Source: Saxidomus purpurata
Taxonomy: Eukaryota > Mollusca > Bivalvia > Venerida > Veneridae
Length of the DNA: 64,000 nt
NCBI GenBank assembly: GCA_022818135.1
Contig: JAFMSR010000018.1
Coordinates: forward strand, 19,892,595-19,956,594
Direction of reading: 5' to 3'
Positions 1 through 10,280 of the stretch are shown here, one piece after another; the stretch's first letter is position 1, and every line of letters starts with the position of its first letter. Below the pieces are notes generated by a model that was not told the DNA's origin, did no database searches, and worked only from the letters and a program-made list of their open reading frames with translations. The position numbers were made by a program, and so were the translations under genes.

Positions 1-1858
1 GTAATGTTGTATTGACTGATCCGTCTGTAAGAATTCATAATAATCGAAAGTTTCCTTTGTCTGTGTCTTAGATATGTTTAATTTAAGAAGTCTGGTATTG
101 AGTACATCTTCCTGTAGTTAAATGATTAAATCCCTGTTTGTATGGACACTAGGTAGGGGCTGGTTTGCGGGTAAACAAGGGTCCAGTCCGACAACATCAT
201 CCATAATTTTCGAAACTGTGTTAGAAAACATCAGACATGCCTGTTCTAAAAGCCATAATGAATTTATATTTTGAAGAAGATATGTTCTAATTGGCTAAGG
301 AGGCATTTGCACTCGATGACAGTCGAACATAATTCGCAACCAAGCAAACATAAATTGGTTTAACTTGATCGCCTCGCCGAGTTTTAATCAGTTTACTGAA
401 ATTACCACGTGGATATAACAGAAAAATTATCGCAACACCCTTTAGCAAGTGAGATAGACAATTACGTAGACAATCTGAGCGACATCAGGCAAAACTGAGA
501 TGACCGGAAGGGATAAAAGACATTTTATATTTTTCAAATCATCTGGTCAGAACCTGGAAAGAGCTGTTATTATAAATTGACATGTTTCCTCGAACCGTGA
601 CTGTGATACTAGTACAAAATTTACATATTATTTAGTTTATAAATTGCTTCTATAAGCAACTCCAGATTACTGAGAAATATTAACATAGGCGATAAATGAA
701 CAAATAAGGACATTCAAAGCACATTTCACTTTTCTTTGTTACTAATTACATTGTTGTATCTACAGTTAAAGTTTGAAGTTTATGTAATGTTGACAAAAAA
801 AATAGAGTAGCAGACGAGCGGGCGAACAGAGAGACGGTTAATCACTATTTCCTGCATAAAAATACAAAAAGGACAAATAAAATGAATCTCTCAGATATCA
901 CTGTTACAGTTGAACGACCGACAGATGCACTTTGTACCGCCACACGCGAGCCACTCCGCAATTAAAAGATTGAAAACCTTATGAAAGCACTCTAAATGCC
1001 GTCAGCATACCGGGAATCAGGAAGGCGTGTCATTTTTTTATCGAACAAACTTTATCGTTGTTAAATCGCGTTATGATGTAGAAGAATTAGTGCAAATATT
1101 GCAATTATGAAGTTTTTCTCCCCTGAATTCCCGCAGATCTGCGTCTTTTTATGCAATTTGTTGTAATTCATTGCGAGAGCGGTTTTGCTGCTCTGTTTCT
1201 TTCTCCTACTGATAACTCTGCATGAATTGTTATAAAACGTGGAATATTTGTTATGTATGATGAACCTGATAATTGTGGTAGCATTGAATGCATGGTACCA
1301 TAAGACTCCAGGCTTCTTTTTACATAATCTAAAAAACTACCAGACTCTGTCTCTAAGGAAACAAATTAAAAAGTTAAAAGGCAAAATGAATTTTTCTATT
1401 CCTTACTTAGTTTGTCGTATTTATATTAAAAACGTCATTTAGACGTATGACGGTTTCTCAAAGATCCAGCATCTCTTTTAATTTACTGCAACAGATCGAA
1501 TACACTAATTGAGTAATGATAAAGCTGTGTTTTGTCCACTAGTAGTCTTAAATAATTGCTTTTCATTCGCGTCAGAGGGCGGTTCTTATTTAATACAATA
1601 TCATCGGAAAACTACTGCGCTAAATTTATCAAATGCATTTTTAACTAAAAAACAACATCATGAGGAATGTTTCTTTTTGTACAAATGACGGCCAGGCCCA
1701 CCAGTAAGACATCTTGCTTTGCAATTTATAAGAGTTGTTAGTATTCGTAACATGTATAACCAAAGAGGTCGTATGTCTTTAAGTCCACCATATGTGACCT
1801 ATAAAGTTTTAGCAATGTGTTCCGTATAATGTACGTGACCTCAAAAGACTGAACAGAT
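1..1858. other. AT-rich sequence with no gene seen
   Basis: No open frame here looks coding. The only frame above 60 codons (1239-1442) has no recognisable motif and AT-driven composition (Ile, Leu, Lys, Asn). No repeat copy, tRNA-like box or long palindrome was recognised. It could be intergenic or intronic; the sequence does not say which. Confidence 0.6.
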
Positions 1859-1985
1859 ACTAGTAAATTAATTAACATACCTTATCGCCATAACAAACCA
1901 TTGATCATAAAAAATCTACTCATTCATTATGCATGTCAGAATTCACAGAATTTCACATAAAGCATCCGTCATTAGTGACGATCTG
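1859..1985 (+). repeat. Local direct repeat, copy 1 of 2
   Basis: This segment and 2648-2785 share the core ATTAATTAACATACCTTATC followed by a similar AAACCATTGATC-type stretch, and then looser similarity (a CATTC-rich part and CACATAAA). The copies are in direct orientation about 790 bp apart. No terminal inverted repeats were seen, so an old local duplication is as likely as a mobile element. Confidence 0.6.
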
Positions 1986-2647
1986 GGATCCATATTATCA
2001 GATCACGCAGCAAGTGTTTTTATATAAAAAAGAAGAAATAATGATTACCGTTTAGAAAATTTTCCCTGAATATAAAAACAGATTCTAGAAAAGATACTAA
2101 ATTGATGAGTGTAGCATGTAAATAATTGAAATATTATGAACGCTGATACTAAGATTAAACGAATTTATGCAGAAAGACACCACATACGGGTAGTGCCTGT
2201 AATTGAAACTTATTTTGGCGGAAAGTAGCTCAAAATAAAGTTGCCAGACCGTTACGTGTTTGATTTGTTAATTATATGTATTTTGTTTAAATGTGGTTCA
2301 AAATCGAAATTCCTTGATGTTAATTCTTCAATTCTCGTCATGCTCAGAGATACGCGAACATTAGGATTATGTATATTAAGCTAAGTTGAAATCGTACAGG
2401 TGATTCTAAAACTGATTTCAAATATACAGATCCGTGAACAGTTGTATTTTGCATTAAGACAAAAAAAACAAAAACACTATGGGATGCTAAATTAATTACT
2501 TATGCAAGGTATCCTACATACATTTCATTATAGGAACGGCTATTAAAAAGACAATCTGAACATCGGCAGACATTTCGTGATCCGGGGCATTACAGTGGAA
2601 CAAGTCCCAGAACGTTATGGCGACATTTACGAAAAGCAGATAGTTCA

Positions 2648-2785
2648 CACTAGCGTCAGGTTAATTAATTAACATACCTTATCGCTGAAATAAACTATTG
2701 ATCTGGAAAAAATGAATGGAAAGTCATCTATTATTCATTCTAGCATACTCGGACATTCACATAAACTCTCGTTAATGCTGGAAAA
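2648..2785 (+). repeat. Local direct repeat, copy 2 of 2
   Basis: Partner of 1859-1985. The ATTAATTAACATACCTTATC core at about 2664 is identical, and flanking similarity fades on both sides, as expected of an old duplication. An ACTAG-like word precedes the core in both copies. Confidence 0.6.
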
Positions 2786-3580
2786 CAGAGCAAATTAAGC
2801 GGATGGAGCGGAAACAAAACATCCTGTTTGCCGAAAACTATACCCGTCTATTACAGTTAACCCTATCAACAGTAAAACCATTCTGATGTGGGATGGTGAC
2901 GGTTTGACTTTGTTCGTCCGTGCGTGTATTTAATGTACAAATATGTTTATAATTATGTCGTTTTTATAGTTTGCTTATGTAATGTTTCAAATATTCGAGC
3001 TACAGTCATTAAATTTTACAAAAAATATTAACTATTGTTGTGAATTTAACCGCTTGTCCTTTTGTATCATTTTACAGTACCAACAACAAAATGATCCGAG
3101 AATGAGCAAAATCACTTCGTCATATATTGCGCACAAAATGTTTGAGAGGACTTTGTGTCCTTAACCTTAACCGAAGCATATTTTCTATGGCATATAGTAG
3201 AATGGAATGAGTCACAATGGTTTCTGTACATCATGACAAAAATATAAGATTATTAATTTTTGTATCTGCTGACTTTCACCACACAAAGTGTACTTTATTA
3301 CAAATTAGACCTGAAACTGTAGAAAGTCACGTGATTAATAGCTATAATCCCCAGACAGCATAACGGATATAATTAAATAATCAGAAGCCTGGAAATGTCT
3401 TTGAGGTGAAGTCCTGCGAACATTCGTGTTTAGCGACCTTTATAATGAACGATATTCCATACAGCGTATCGTCCGAGAGATATATCGTTATTAATTTCAG
3501 GTCTGACCAAACTTGAAGCTAAAATAAAACCTGCTGTTGTTTTCTTAAGTAACAACGACTTATCAGTGTAATGGATACGA
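2786..3580. other. AT-rich sequence with no gene seen
   Basis: The 60-codon frame at 2982-3164 has no recognisable features. No repeat copy or RNA gene was recognised. Confidence 0.5.
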
Positions 3581-3679
3581 CTAAATGTACAATTTTGTCT
3601 TGCAAAATCGCGATCCCTTTAGTGGTAAGTGCGATCCCTTCTCACCAATACATGAACGTTCGATCATATCCTGTTGGGT

Positions 3680-3790
3680 AGTGTGTGAGATAGCAGGTGG
3701 TCACCAGATCGGACAGGTGGGTTTTCGAGTGCTATGGTTTCCTCCAACAGTAACGCTACCATACGCCAACACCTACATGCGTTAGGTTCA
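3680..3790 (+). repeat. Possible dispersed-repeat fragment
   Basis: This is a GC-richer island with words such as GGACAGGTGGGTTTTCGAGT and GGTTTCCTCC. Sequence of this style is common in the bodies of invertebrate dispersed repeats, and a tRNA-like SINE head lies about 150 bp downstream. The frames at 3585-3785 (+) and 3664-3879 (-) both cross the island, and neither shows a domain. Family assignment is by recollection only. Confidence 0.35.
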
Positions 3791-3934
3791 AAAGCTCGAT
3801 TTAGCTTATAGTCTGTTTTATTTGTTTCTTGCCGACAAAAAAGAAAGATGATGACGATGCTGATGATAATAATGCTCATAACTTTTTCATAAACAAATTT
3901 AGAATTTGTTCAGAGTAAGGGCTTGTTCACAATT

Positions 3935-4030
3935 GGAGTGGAAAAGGTGTAAGTGGTCGGGTAGCTCAGTCAGTCCTTATGACGAAGGGGTCTTAGTTCA
4001 ATTGCCGTTACGCTTCACATTTTTCTCACC
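3935..4030 (+). repeat. Degenerate tRNA-derived SINE head
   Basis: An A-box-like stretch, GGGTAGCTCAGTCAGT (from about 3958), is followed some 40 bp later by a degraded B-box-like TTAGTTCAATTGC. Spacing and order fit the internal Pol III promoter of a tRNA gene. No anticodon stem or acceptor pairing can be formed, so this is a SINE or tRNA relic and not a working tRNA. Confidence 0.5.
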
Positions 4031-4059
4031 CTGTGACATATTACACGCAACAGCAGATA

Positions 4060-5208
4060 TGTCAAACTAGAAGTACAGCAAGACTTTCACAATCCTTTGA
4101 AAATGAAGAGTAACACGTACCAGCTTTCGCCCCATGCATCATTTAATGTTCTAACATTTTGGCAAAAGCGTCAAAATATCATTACAAATTTAACCTAGAA
4201 AATTTCCACTATAACCCAACACTTTCCAGTGTAACATTTCAATAAATTATTCTTATCACTAGCGTGCTCTAATTGCTATTAGATAGCATTAAATATTTAC
4301 AAGATATAATTGCTTTTTCTCTTTATTTCATTACATATCCCTGCCGACAAAAGTCATTAAACTATATTGTTCTTTTATACAGTAGCAACCTATTATCCGG
4401 GCATTTTCCTTCTAATGAGTTTTGCAGATAGAATAATTGAGAAATTAACACTGGTTAAAAGAAGATAGACTACACAATAAATCGATTATCATAGTTTACA
4501 GAGAAGGTTTAAACTAACGCAGTACGTGGATGAAAAGAAAGAAGGGCTTCAGTAGGAATCCTTACATTGATGGCTTGCATTTACAGTTCTCACTGCGACA
4601 GAAATGTATGACACCGGTAATTTATATTTTTAGAAATGATAGTATATTGTAGTACATAACTTTGTTATGTACTGCAATCGTATTTTAATTACTGCAAATA
4701 CGTCTAAGCTGCAACTAACAGTATACAAGAACAAAAACTGCGAGAACTACAACTTTAAACAATTATGTAGCCGAATTACATAGACTTACAATACTGACTA
4801 TTGTATACATCTATATTGTACTCTAGCATTAATGAGTTTCATTTAACGGGCCGGTCTGTATTTAGAAAATGAATCAAATCGTGACATCGAGATAGTATTT
4901 TCGAATCTCTCAAAACGAAATGATATTCAAAATACGAACTAATATATTGTTATTGCGAAGAAATATCTCGTTATCTCAAGATGAAGTACAGTCTGTTGTA
5001 TATGAATGTCACGTAAATATTAGCCTTGAAAAGTTATTATCCGGCGACAAAACCGACAATTGAAATAGAAATAAATTGCTGCAAAAATGGCTATTGTGAA
5101 CGTATTATATTTTAGCCTATTATATAATAAAATTGACATGTTACCGTTTGCACTGGCAACGACAGCGAGATCAGTGCATTATGATATCAATATAATATTT
5201 CCATACAT
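4060..5208. other. AT-rich sequence with no gene seen
   Basis: No frame above 60 codons and no repeat copy matching another part of the window was noticed. Confidence 0.5.
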
Positions 5209-5587
5209 TTAAAAGGGACATACCCTATAACTGATGTCAAACTCAATAACCTCCAAAACATGAATAATACCTTTGTGTAATAACATTCTTTGGAAGTATT
5301 AAAACTCAACCTAAAGGTTTCAGCTATGCATTCCCAGTCATTATTGGTAAAATCAGCAGTTTAAAATATGCTGCAATACCGTACACCATTCAATAATGTA
5401 TGTAGAGTTGTTGTTGTACAATTATTTATTACAGAAAGCCTCTATATTGATTAATTGAGGTAAAATGAGGCATTTTTTGCAATAGGTTCTTCTGCGAACA
5501 TGTATTTATTTATCATTTTACGTTCACTGAACACATAAACTATGTTTCGAGAATATAAACTGTTAGATGTAGAGAGAGCACCTTTAA
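5209..5587 (+). mobile_element. MITE-like element, TTAAAGG family, copy 1
   Basis: The left end reads TTAAAAGGGACATACCCTAT. The right end, read inward on the other strand, starts TTAAAGGTGCTCTC, giving short imperfect terminal inverted repeats that begin with TTAA. Two clear further copies lie at 47708-48017 and 56932-57306, and a diverged one at about 58450-58805, all on the same strand. Shared internal landmarks include TCTTTGGAAGTATT, TTATTACAGAAAG and TTTCGAGAATATAA. It carries no transposase, so it is non-autonomous. A TTAA or TA target duplication would suggest piggyBac-like or related superfamilies, but the ends alone do not decide this. Confidence 0.7.
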
Positions 5588-5698
5588 CGTTAACATTTAC
5601 TTTTTCAGAACTGTCCTATTCCCCAAGATGGTGATTCCTAGTCTGGTGACTATACACTTTATTCTAATATGCCTACGGTATATTTCTGCAGTCAATTG

Positions 5699-6435
5699 GA
5701 GTGCTTTAATATGATAAAAGCACTCGGACAGGTAGATGGTGTTTCGGAAATGGAAGTAGCTCCTTCCGACTTGTTTTAAAAATTTACTTCCGCGCAGAAA
5801 ATGAAATACAGAAGTAGACAGTAATATCTTTATAAATACATGAGTCGCATGTGATAGTTGTGATTAAGAGCATGTATATTGATTGCGAGAGTTAATAGAT
5901 AGCAAACCTTTTCACCTTGGTGTCCTTTAAAAAAGGCCAACATTTTTTTAAAAATCAATTGCCTGCTTTATTTGGTTCTGAATCTGACGTCTTCTGTATA
6001 CTTTTGCAGTCAAGTACTTGATATATTTCATGTATTAGACAATAGGACGAACATAAGTTTGTATAATATAGTAATGTATAATATCTTGAATTCTAGCTCG
6101 AGATAGAGGAGTGAATTTCAACAGCCACTATTTATGCCATTTTACCCATTACCCTCGAACTGAAAAAAGGTCCGTAAATGTAGTAGTTACGATAGTTTTC
6201 ATAAATTTGGCTAATAAATATCTAAATAATATATGACTTTGAGTGCTTTATCGACTAGAAGCTTTTCCCTTCGGTGATGTTCACTCGGGCTTAATCCTCA
6301 TAAATGATTCCGCCCGGCACATTACCTCCGAGGAATGTTTCTATTTCGGTAAAGCACTCAAAGCCACACATTATTTTTTAGTTTGTTCAGCATGCGCAAT
6401 ATCTAGTTCAAGTTATATTTGTTATATCAAATAAA
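5699..6435 (+). mobile_element. Foldback family F element, copy 1
   Basis: The left boundary is a small hairpin (GAGTGC, about 15 bases, GCACTC). The right part is a near-palindrome of about 127 bp at 6237-6363, whose outer arms are CTTTGAGTGCTTTA and its complement. A 70 bp tail after the palindrome is also shared with the inverted partner at 25230-26096. Internal landmarks common to both copies are GGAAGTAGCTCCTTCCGAC, TTCTGAATCTGACGTCTTCT and AAAAAGGTCCGTA. Compared with the partner this copy lacks an internal stretch of roughly 110 bp. No clear target-site duplication was seen. The 63-codon frame at 6243-6434 is a by-product of the palindrome. Confidence 0.75.
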
Positions 6436-7865
6436 AATTCATCACAGCATAAGCAAATCAATTCTTTAATTTCATTTAAATTTTAAAACAGTTTATTTCA
6501 AATATTACTCAAACCTATAAACCCCCTGCACTGAGACTGGCTTCTCATTAAATATGGATAACTCGTGTGATTTTATACTCTGGGGCTTTTAAATGTATGT
6601 TGCCTATGGAACAGTTCAATTTTATTCCGAATGCAGTGCATAACCATAATCAAATATTTAAGGTATAAAATAGATAGAAGAAAAAATGAAGGAATGAATT
6701 AACTAATTAATTGATAGAAATGAAAACGAAATACACAGTATATGACTGTCACACCAACTTTAGGTGAATAAAGCTTTTATCATAAAACAACTTCGATACT
6801 TACGATTTACACACACAAAAACAGAGTTTTAATAGCCGCTTCGCTCTAAATAATACAAACCGTAGTTCAAAGAAGTATTTCATTTAATATGTATTTTAAG
6901 TACTGCTAGATTCAAAGAGCAAGACTAATGACGGTGTTTAAATTTGTTGAAATAATGTATGAAATATTGAACAGCCCGAAGTTTAAACTATCTTTATCAA
7001 GCAGAACGAACATATTGATTAATCAAATTGCCAATTGTTGAAACCTTGATGACGTAGATAAAAAAACACGTGCCTTCAGCGTCGATTTTAGACCAATCGC
7101 GTATATCAACCGAAGTTTCACTACTATTTAGTTGATGTTAATTTATTTCAGTGTTTGACCCCATTTACCCATCAATCAAATTGTTAAGATTTTCAAATAA
7201 ACGTCTTTCTTTTTTATTAAAACTAACTACTTAAATCACTTAATTTATTAAGAGTTCGCTCCTATTAGAAAGCACTTTAGCTCCGCTCACAATTCATGTC
7301 CGTGGCTATGCAAACACTAAGTTAGTCTCCCTTTTGGTTTCTAAATTGTTTAAATTAAACACCAACTTATATATATGTTCGAGGTTTCAATTCTTTTGTT
7401 ATTTCTGATTCAGTCATACAGTCTTATTTCTACTAAACATACTTTTATATACTTTTAATTTATTTAGTGAAAAAAAGCGTTGACTAGCCTAAAATTTAAT
7501 ACATGTATTCCGAATTCTTAAGGTTTCTTTTTTTACTATCAAATGATTCATTTTCTACTTAGAGTCATACAGTTTGAAGCCATTTTAAAAGTTAACATGA
7601 CATAATGCTATAAAACATTATAAAACGCTGGTATTCAATATGAAGGAGACATATTACCCTTGTTCCAATTTGCGGCATGCAGAAAAAGATAACAGCTACA
7701 TTTCAAGTACATTTCATTTTCAAATGATTCATAGTAAGATAAACGAGTTGTGATTGTAAAAGGATGTAAACGGCATGTGTTCAACTTGTTTAATTGTCAA
7801 ATAAATGAATCAGTTGTTTTATGTTCATGTTTTATAACTGCAGGACAATATACATCATGATTTTA
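6436..7865. other. AT-rich sequence with no gene seen
   Basis: No open frame, tRNA-like box or cross-matching repeat was recognised in this stretch. Confidence 0.5.
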
Positions 7866-7894
7866 TATCAGATCCGCGAAGATAGCTCTTTAGC

Positions 7895-8020
7895 CGTTGA
7901 TTACAATTCAGATGTTAATTCGTGTATAAACATCCTCAATACAGTTCGTTTTTCATGTGTTTATTCGCGAATAAACATCCAGCTTGAAGTTCGTAATTCA
8001 AATGTTTATTTGCGGTTCTA
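7895..8020 (+). repeat. Short degenerate tandem repeat with a perfect palindrome
   Basis: Three imperfect copies of an approximately 40 bp unit share AAACATCC- and GTTCGT-type words. The middle copy contains an 18 bp perfect palindrome, GTTTATTCGCGAATAAAC, at 7959-7976. The frame at 7821-8021 runs through it and has no independent support. Confidence 0.5.
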
Positions 8021-8148
8021 ATGCACTACCGATGTAACGTCGTCTGTGATTGGCAACGTCGTTTAAATTTGAGACTACCAAATCACACATAGTCGCAAAA
8101 ATCGGACGATCAGTAATTATCGCATTTCAGAGCATTGTGCGCTAGAAT

Positions 8149-8272
8149 AGGGATTTTGACATTTGCGACAGTATATACCGTTTTTAATGGTTGCAAACAG
8201 TTTTTAACAGTTTCTGACCATTAAAAACATTATATACAGTCGAAGATATCAAAATTTCAAAACAGTTAACCC
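8149..8272 (+). mobile_element. Short TIR element, AGGG-ended family, copy 1
   Basis: The 124 bp element is almost entirely palindromic. It begins AGGGATTTTGACATTTGCGA and ends with the rough complement (…CAGTTAACCC). The inner arms carry GACAGTATATACCG and CATTAAAAAC on opposite sides. A second copy lies at 30376-30539. There is no coding capacity and no convincing target duplication. It fits a very small non-autonomous DNA transposon or foldback element. Confidence 0.65.
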
Positions 8273-8895
8273 ACAAATTTATATCTTACTGAAGAAGATA
8301 ATTGAACAGATTATGTATTACATAGTATTTAATAGGTAAATCAACATAAATCAGACTATCTACGTGTGCTTTACCAAACGCAATATATTTGTCCGTCTTA
8401 TACCCTGTGTACTTCAAAAGGCATTTCTGTATATACAAATATATTCGTCCTGTGACAGTTAGTCTGGTGGTTATTTTCTAGACATAGCGGTAAGCTGCAG
8501 AGGAAATTACTTCATGTACCCTTCAGCTCAACCAAATCTCATCAGCAAAGCCGTACCGCCCGGACAGCTTACTGCCTGGTGGGAATGGCATGATAAAGAG
8601 ATTAGCGAATCATTATAGTTCATCAAGAATCAAAAACCTGATTTCTTTGGACTTTCCCTCCAGTGAAGAAGCTCCTAAATCAATATGATACCAGAAAAAT
8701 TGCTAGCAAACGTAAATAACTTAATTGATTCAATTACTAGTGGTAATTGAATACACAGATTTTGAGACGGCCAAGAGAGGTCGTTACTTTGACGACTTAA
8801 TGTTAAAGATGTTTTATTTATTGCAATTAACTCAGTTTTCTCCGGATTTTATTCCGTCTTTCCTTAATTCATGGTTGAATTTATGACCGATTTTG
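8273..8895. other. Unique sequence with no gene seen
   Basis: The slightly GC-richer patch at about 8530-8600 was inspected for coding potential. It has no sustained open frame or recognisable motif. Confidence 0.45.
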
Positions 8896-9160
8896 TAAAA
8901 TGCAAGGTTTTGATAAGCACATGTGCTGCATTATTCTTACCTTTTTTATCTAAACTAGAATTGTGTCCAAAGGACACGGATGCCCCCACTGTGCAGATGT
9001 GCTCATAAACAAGAGCAAGCATATCTGTATGTAAGATTTTTATGTGGAACTTTTTCATTCCACTGTTTCATTTCTGTACATATACCTAAAATGATCTACA
9101 GGTAACCTTTATGTACATGTTAAATTAAATTACAAATGTAAAATTTATATGTTCAATTAT

Positions 9161-9794
9161 TTATATGGTATATAGTGAAAAAATCAACAAAGGGCCATAA
9201 TTCTGTTAAATTTGGTCGCAACAAATTTATATGGTATATAGTGAAAAAATCAACAAAGGGCCATAATTCTGTTAAATTTGGTCGCAACAAAATTTCTTCC
9301 TTTTACTACCATCTACACATTAAAGCTGTTCATCCCTGGAAGTTTAAGCAAAATCTGCCATCCGGTTTAAGAGGAGTTGCGTTCACAATATTTCTATATG
9401 GTATATAGTGAAAAACTTAACAAAGGGCCATAATTCTGTTAAATTTGGTCGCACAAAATTCCTTCCTTTACTACCATCTACACATTAAGGTTGTTCATCC
9501 CTGGAAGTTTAAGCAAAATCTGCCAACCAGTTTAAGAGGAGTTGCGTTCACAAAATTTCTTTTATGGTATATAGTGAAAAATCAACAAAGGGCCATAATT
9601 CTGTTAAATTTGGCCGCAGCAAAATTCCTTCCTTTACTGCCATCTACACTTAAGGTTGTTCATCCCTGGAAGTTTAAGCAAAATCTGCCATCCGGTTTAA
9701 GAGGAGTTGCGTTCACAAAATTTCTACATAGTAATAGTGAAAAAAATCAACAAAGGGCATAATTCTGTTAAATTTGGTCGCAGCAAAATTCCTT

Positions 9795-9825
<31 letters not shown>

Positions 9826-10084
9826 TTTACTACCATCTACACATTAAGGTTGTTCATCCCTGGAAGTTTAAGCAAAATCTGCCATCCGGTTTAAGAGGAG
9901 TTGCGTTCACAAGATTTCTATATGGTATATAGTGAAAAAATCAACAAAGGGCCATAATTCTGTTAAATTTGGTCGCCGCGAAAATTCCTTCCTTTACTAC
10001 CATCTACACATTAAGGTTGTTCATCCCTGGAAGTTTAAGCAAAATCTGCCATCCGGTTTAAGAGGAGTTGCGTTCACAAGATTT
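9161..10084 (+). repeat. Core tandem array of about 165 bp units
   Basis: Unit starts, marked by TATATGGTATATAGTG or a variant, fall at 9161, 9228, 9395, 9561, 9725 and 9919. The spacings are 67, 167, 166, 164, 194 and about 166 bp. The first is a truncated unit. The 194 bp unit is a normal 164 bp unit plus a 30-base C run at 9796-9825. Landmarks in each full unit are AAAGGGCCATAATTCTGTTA, CATCCCTGGAAGTTTAAGC and AAGAGGAGTTGCGTTCAC. The units are very similar, suggesting recent amplification or homogenisation. Confidence 0.9.
9796..9825 (+). repeat. Poly-C run of 30 bases inside a core unit
   Basis: This is an uninterrupted run of 30 C within the fifth full-length unit. Its five sister units have only a CCTTCCTTTAC-type sequence at the same place. 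It is either a true homopolymer expansion or a sequencing/consensus artefact. Confidence 0.9.
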
Positions 10085-10131
10085 CGGGACGTACGGACGG
10101 ACTGACGGACTGACGGACGGACGGACGGACA
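10085..10131 (+). repeat. ACGG/ACTG tetranucleotide microsatellite
   Basis: About eleven tetranucleotide steps of GGAC/TGAC type run between the core array and the 3' end of the pearl-like element. A microsatellite at this exact place is a hallmark of the family architecture. Confidence 0.85.
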
Positions 10132-10280
10132 AGTGCAACGCTATATGCATCCCACTTTGTGGGGACATAAAAAACGCTTTACAGTTTTTGAACGGACCGA
10201 AAGATGCCAATAAGGTTTTTCGGTGCCAGTTAATGATCATAATTTATTGTTATATAGCGATCGTAAGAAAAAGTGACTAA

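Larger units (their letters stand above)
8900..10175 (+). mobile_element. Pearl/Helentron-like non-autonomous element
   Basis: In order it contains: a head with a TGTCC-AAA-GGACA hairpin and a following GGATGCCCCCA (about 8960-8990); a tandem core array (9161-10084); an ACGG/ACTG-rich microsatellite (10085-10131); and a 3' end with CAACGCTATATGCATCCCAC and a CCCACTTTGTGGGG hairpin (about 10132-10170). Left section, 160 bp-class core repeats, tetranucleotide microsatellite and hairpin-bearing right end is the architecture published for pearl elements and their relatives in bivalves, usually grouped with Helentrons and related to the BIV160 satellite. The family name is inferred from layout, not from an alignment. 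No Rep/helicase is encoded, so any movement would need proteins from elsewhere. Frames at 9175-9408, 9445-9762, 10058-10240 (-) and 10068-10280 are repeat by-products. Confidence 0.75.

Noticed and set aside
9175..9762. Two frames with repeated peptide stretches (77 and 105 codons)
   Set aside because: The repetition is simply the 165 bp core array translated; no start context, domain or continuity through all units.
7895..10175. CRISPR-like array of regular repeats
   Set aside because: Units are contiguous 165 bp tandem repeats without unique spacers, in a eukaryotic transposon context.
10058..10280. Frames with Ser-Val-Arg-Pro or Thr-Asp-Gly repeats
   Set aside because: Translation of the ACGG/ACTG microsatellite of the pearl-like element.
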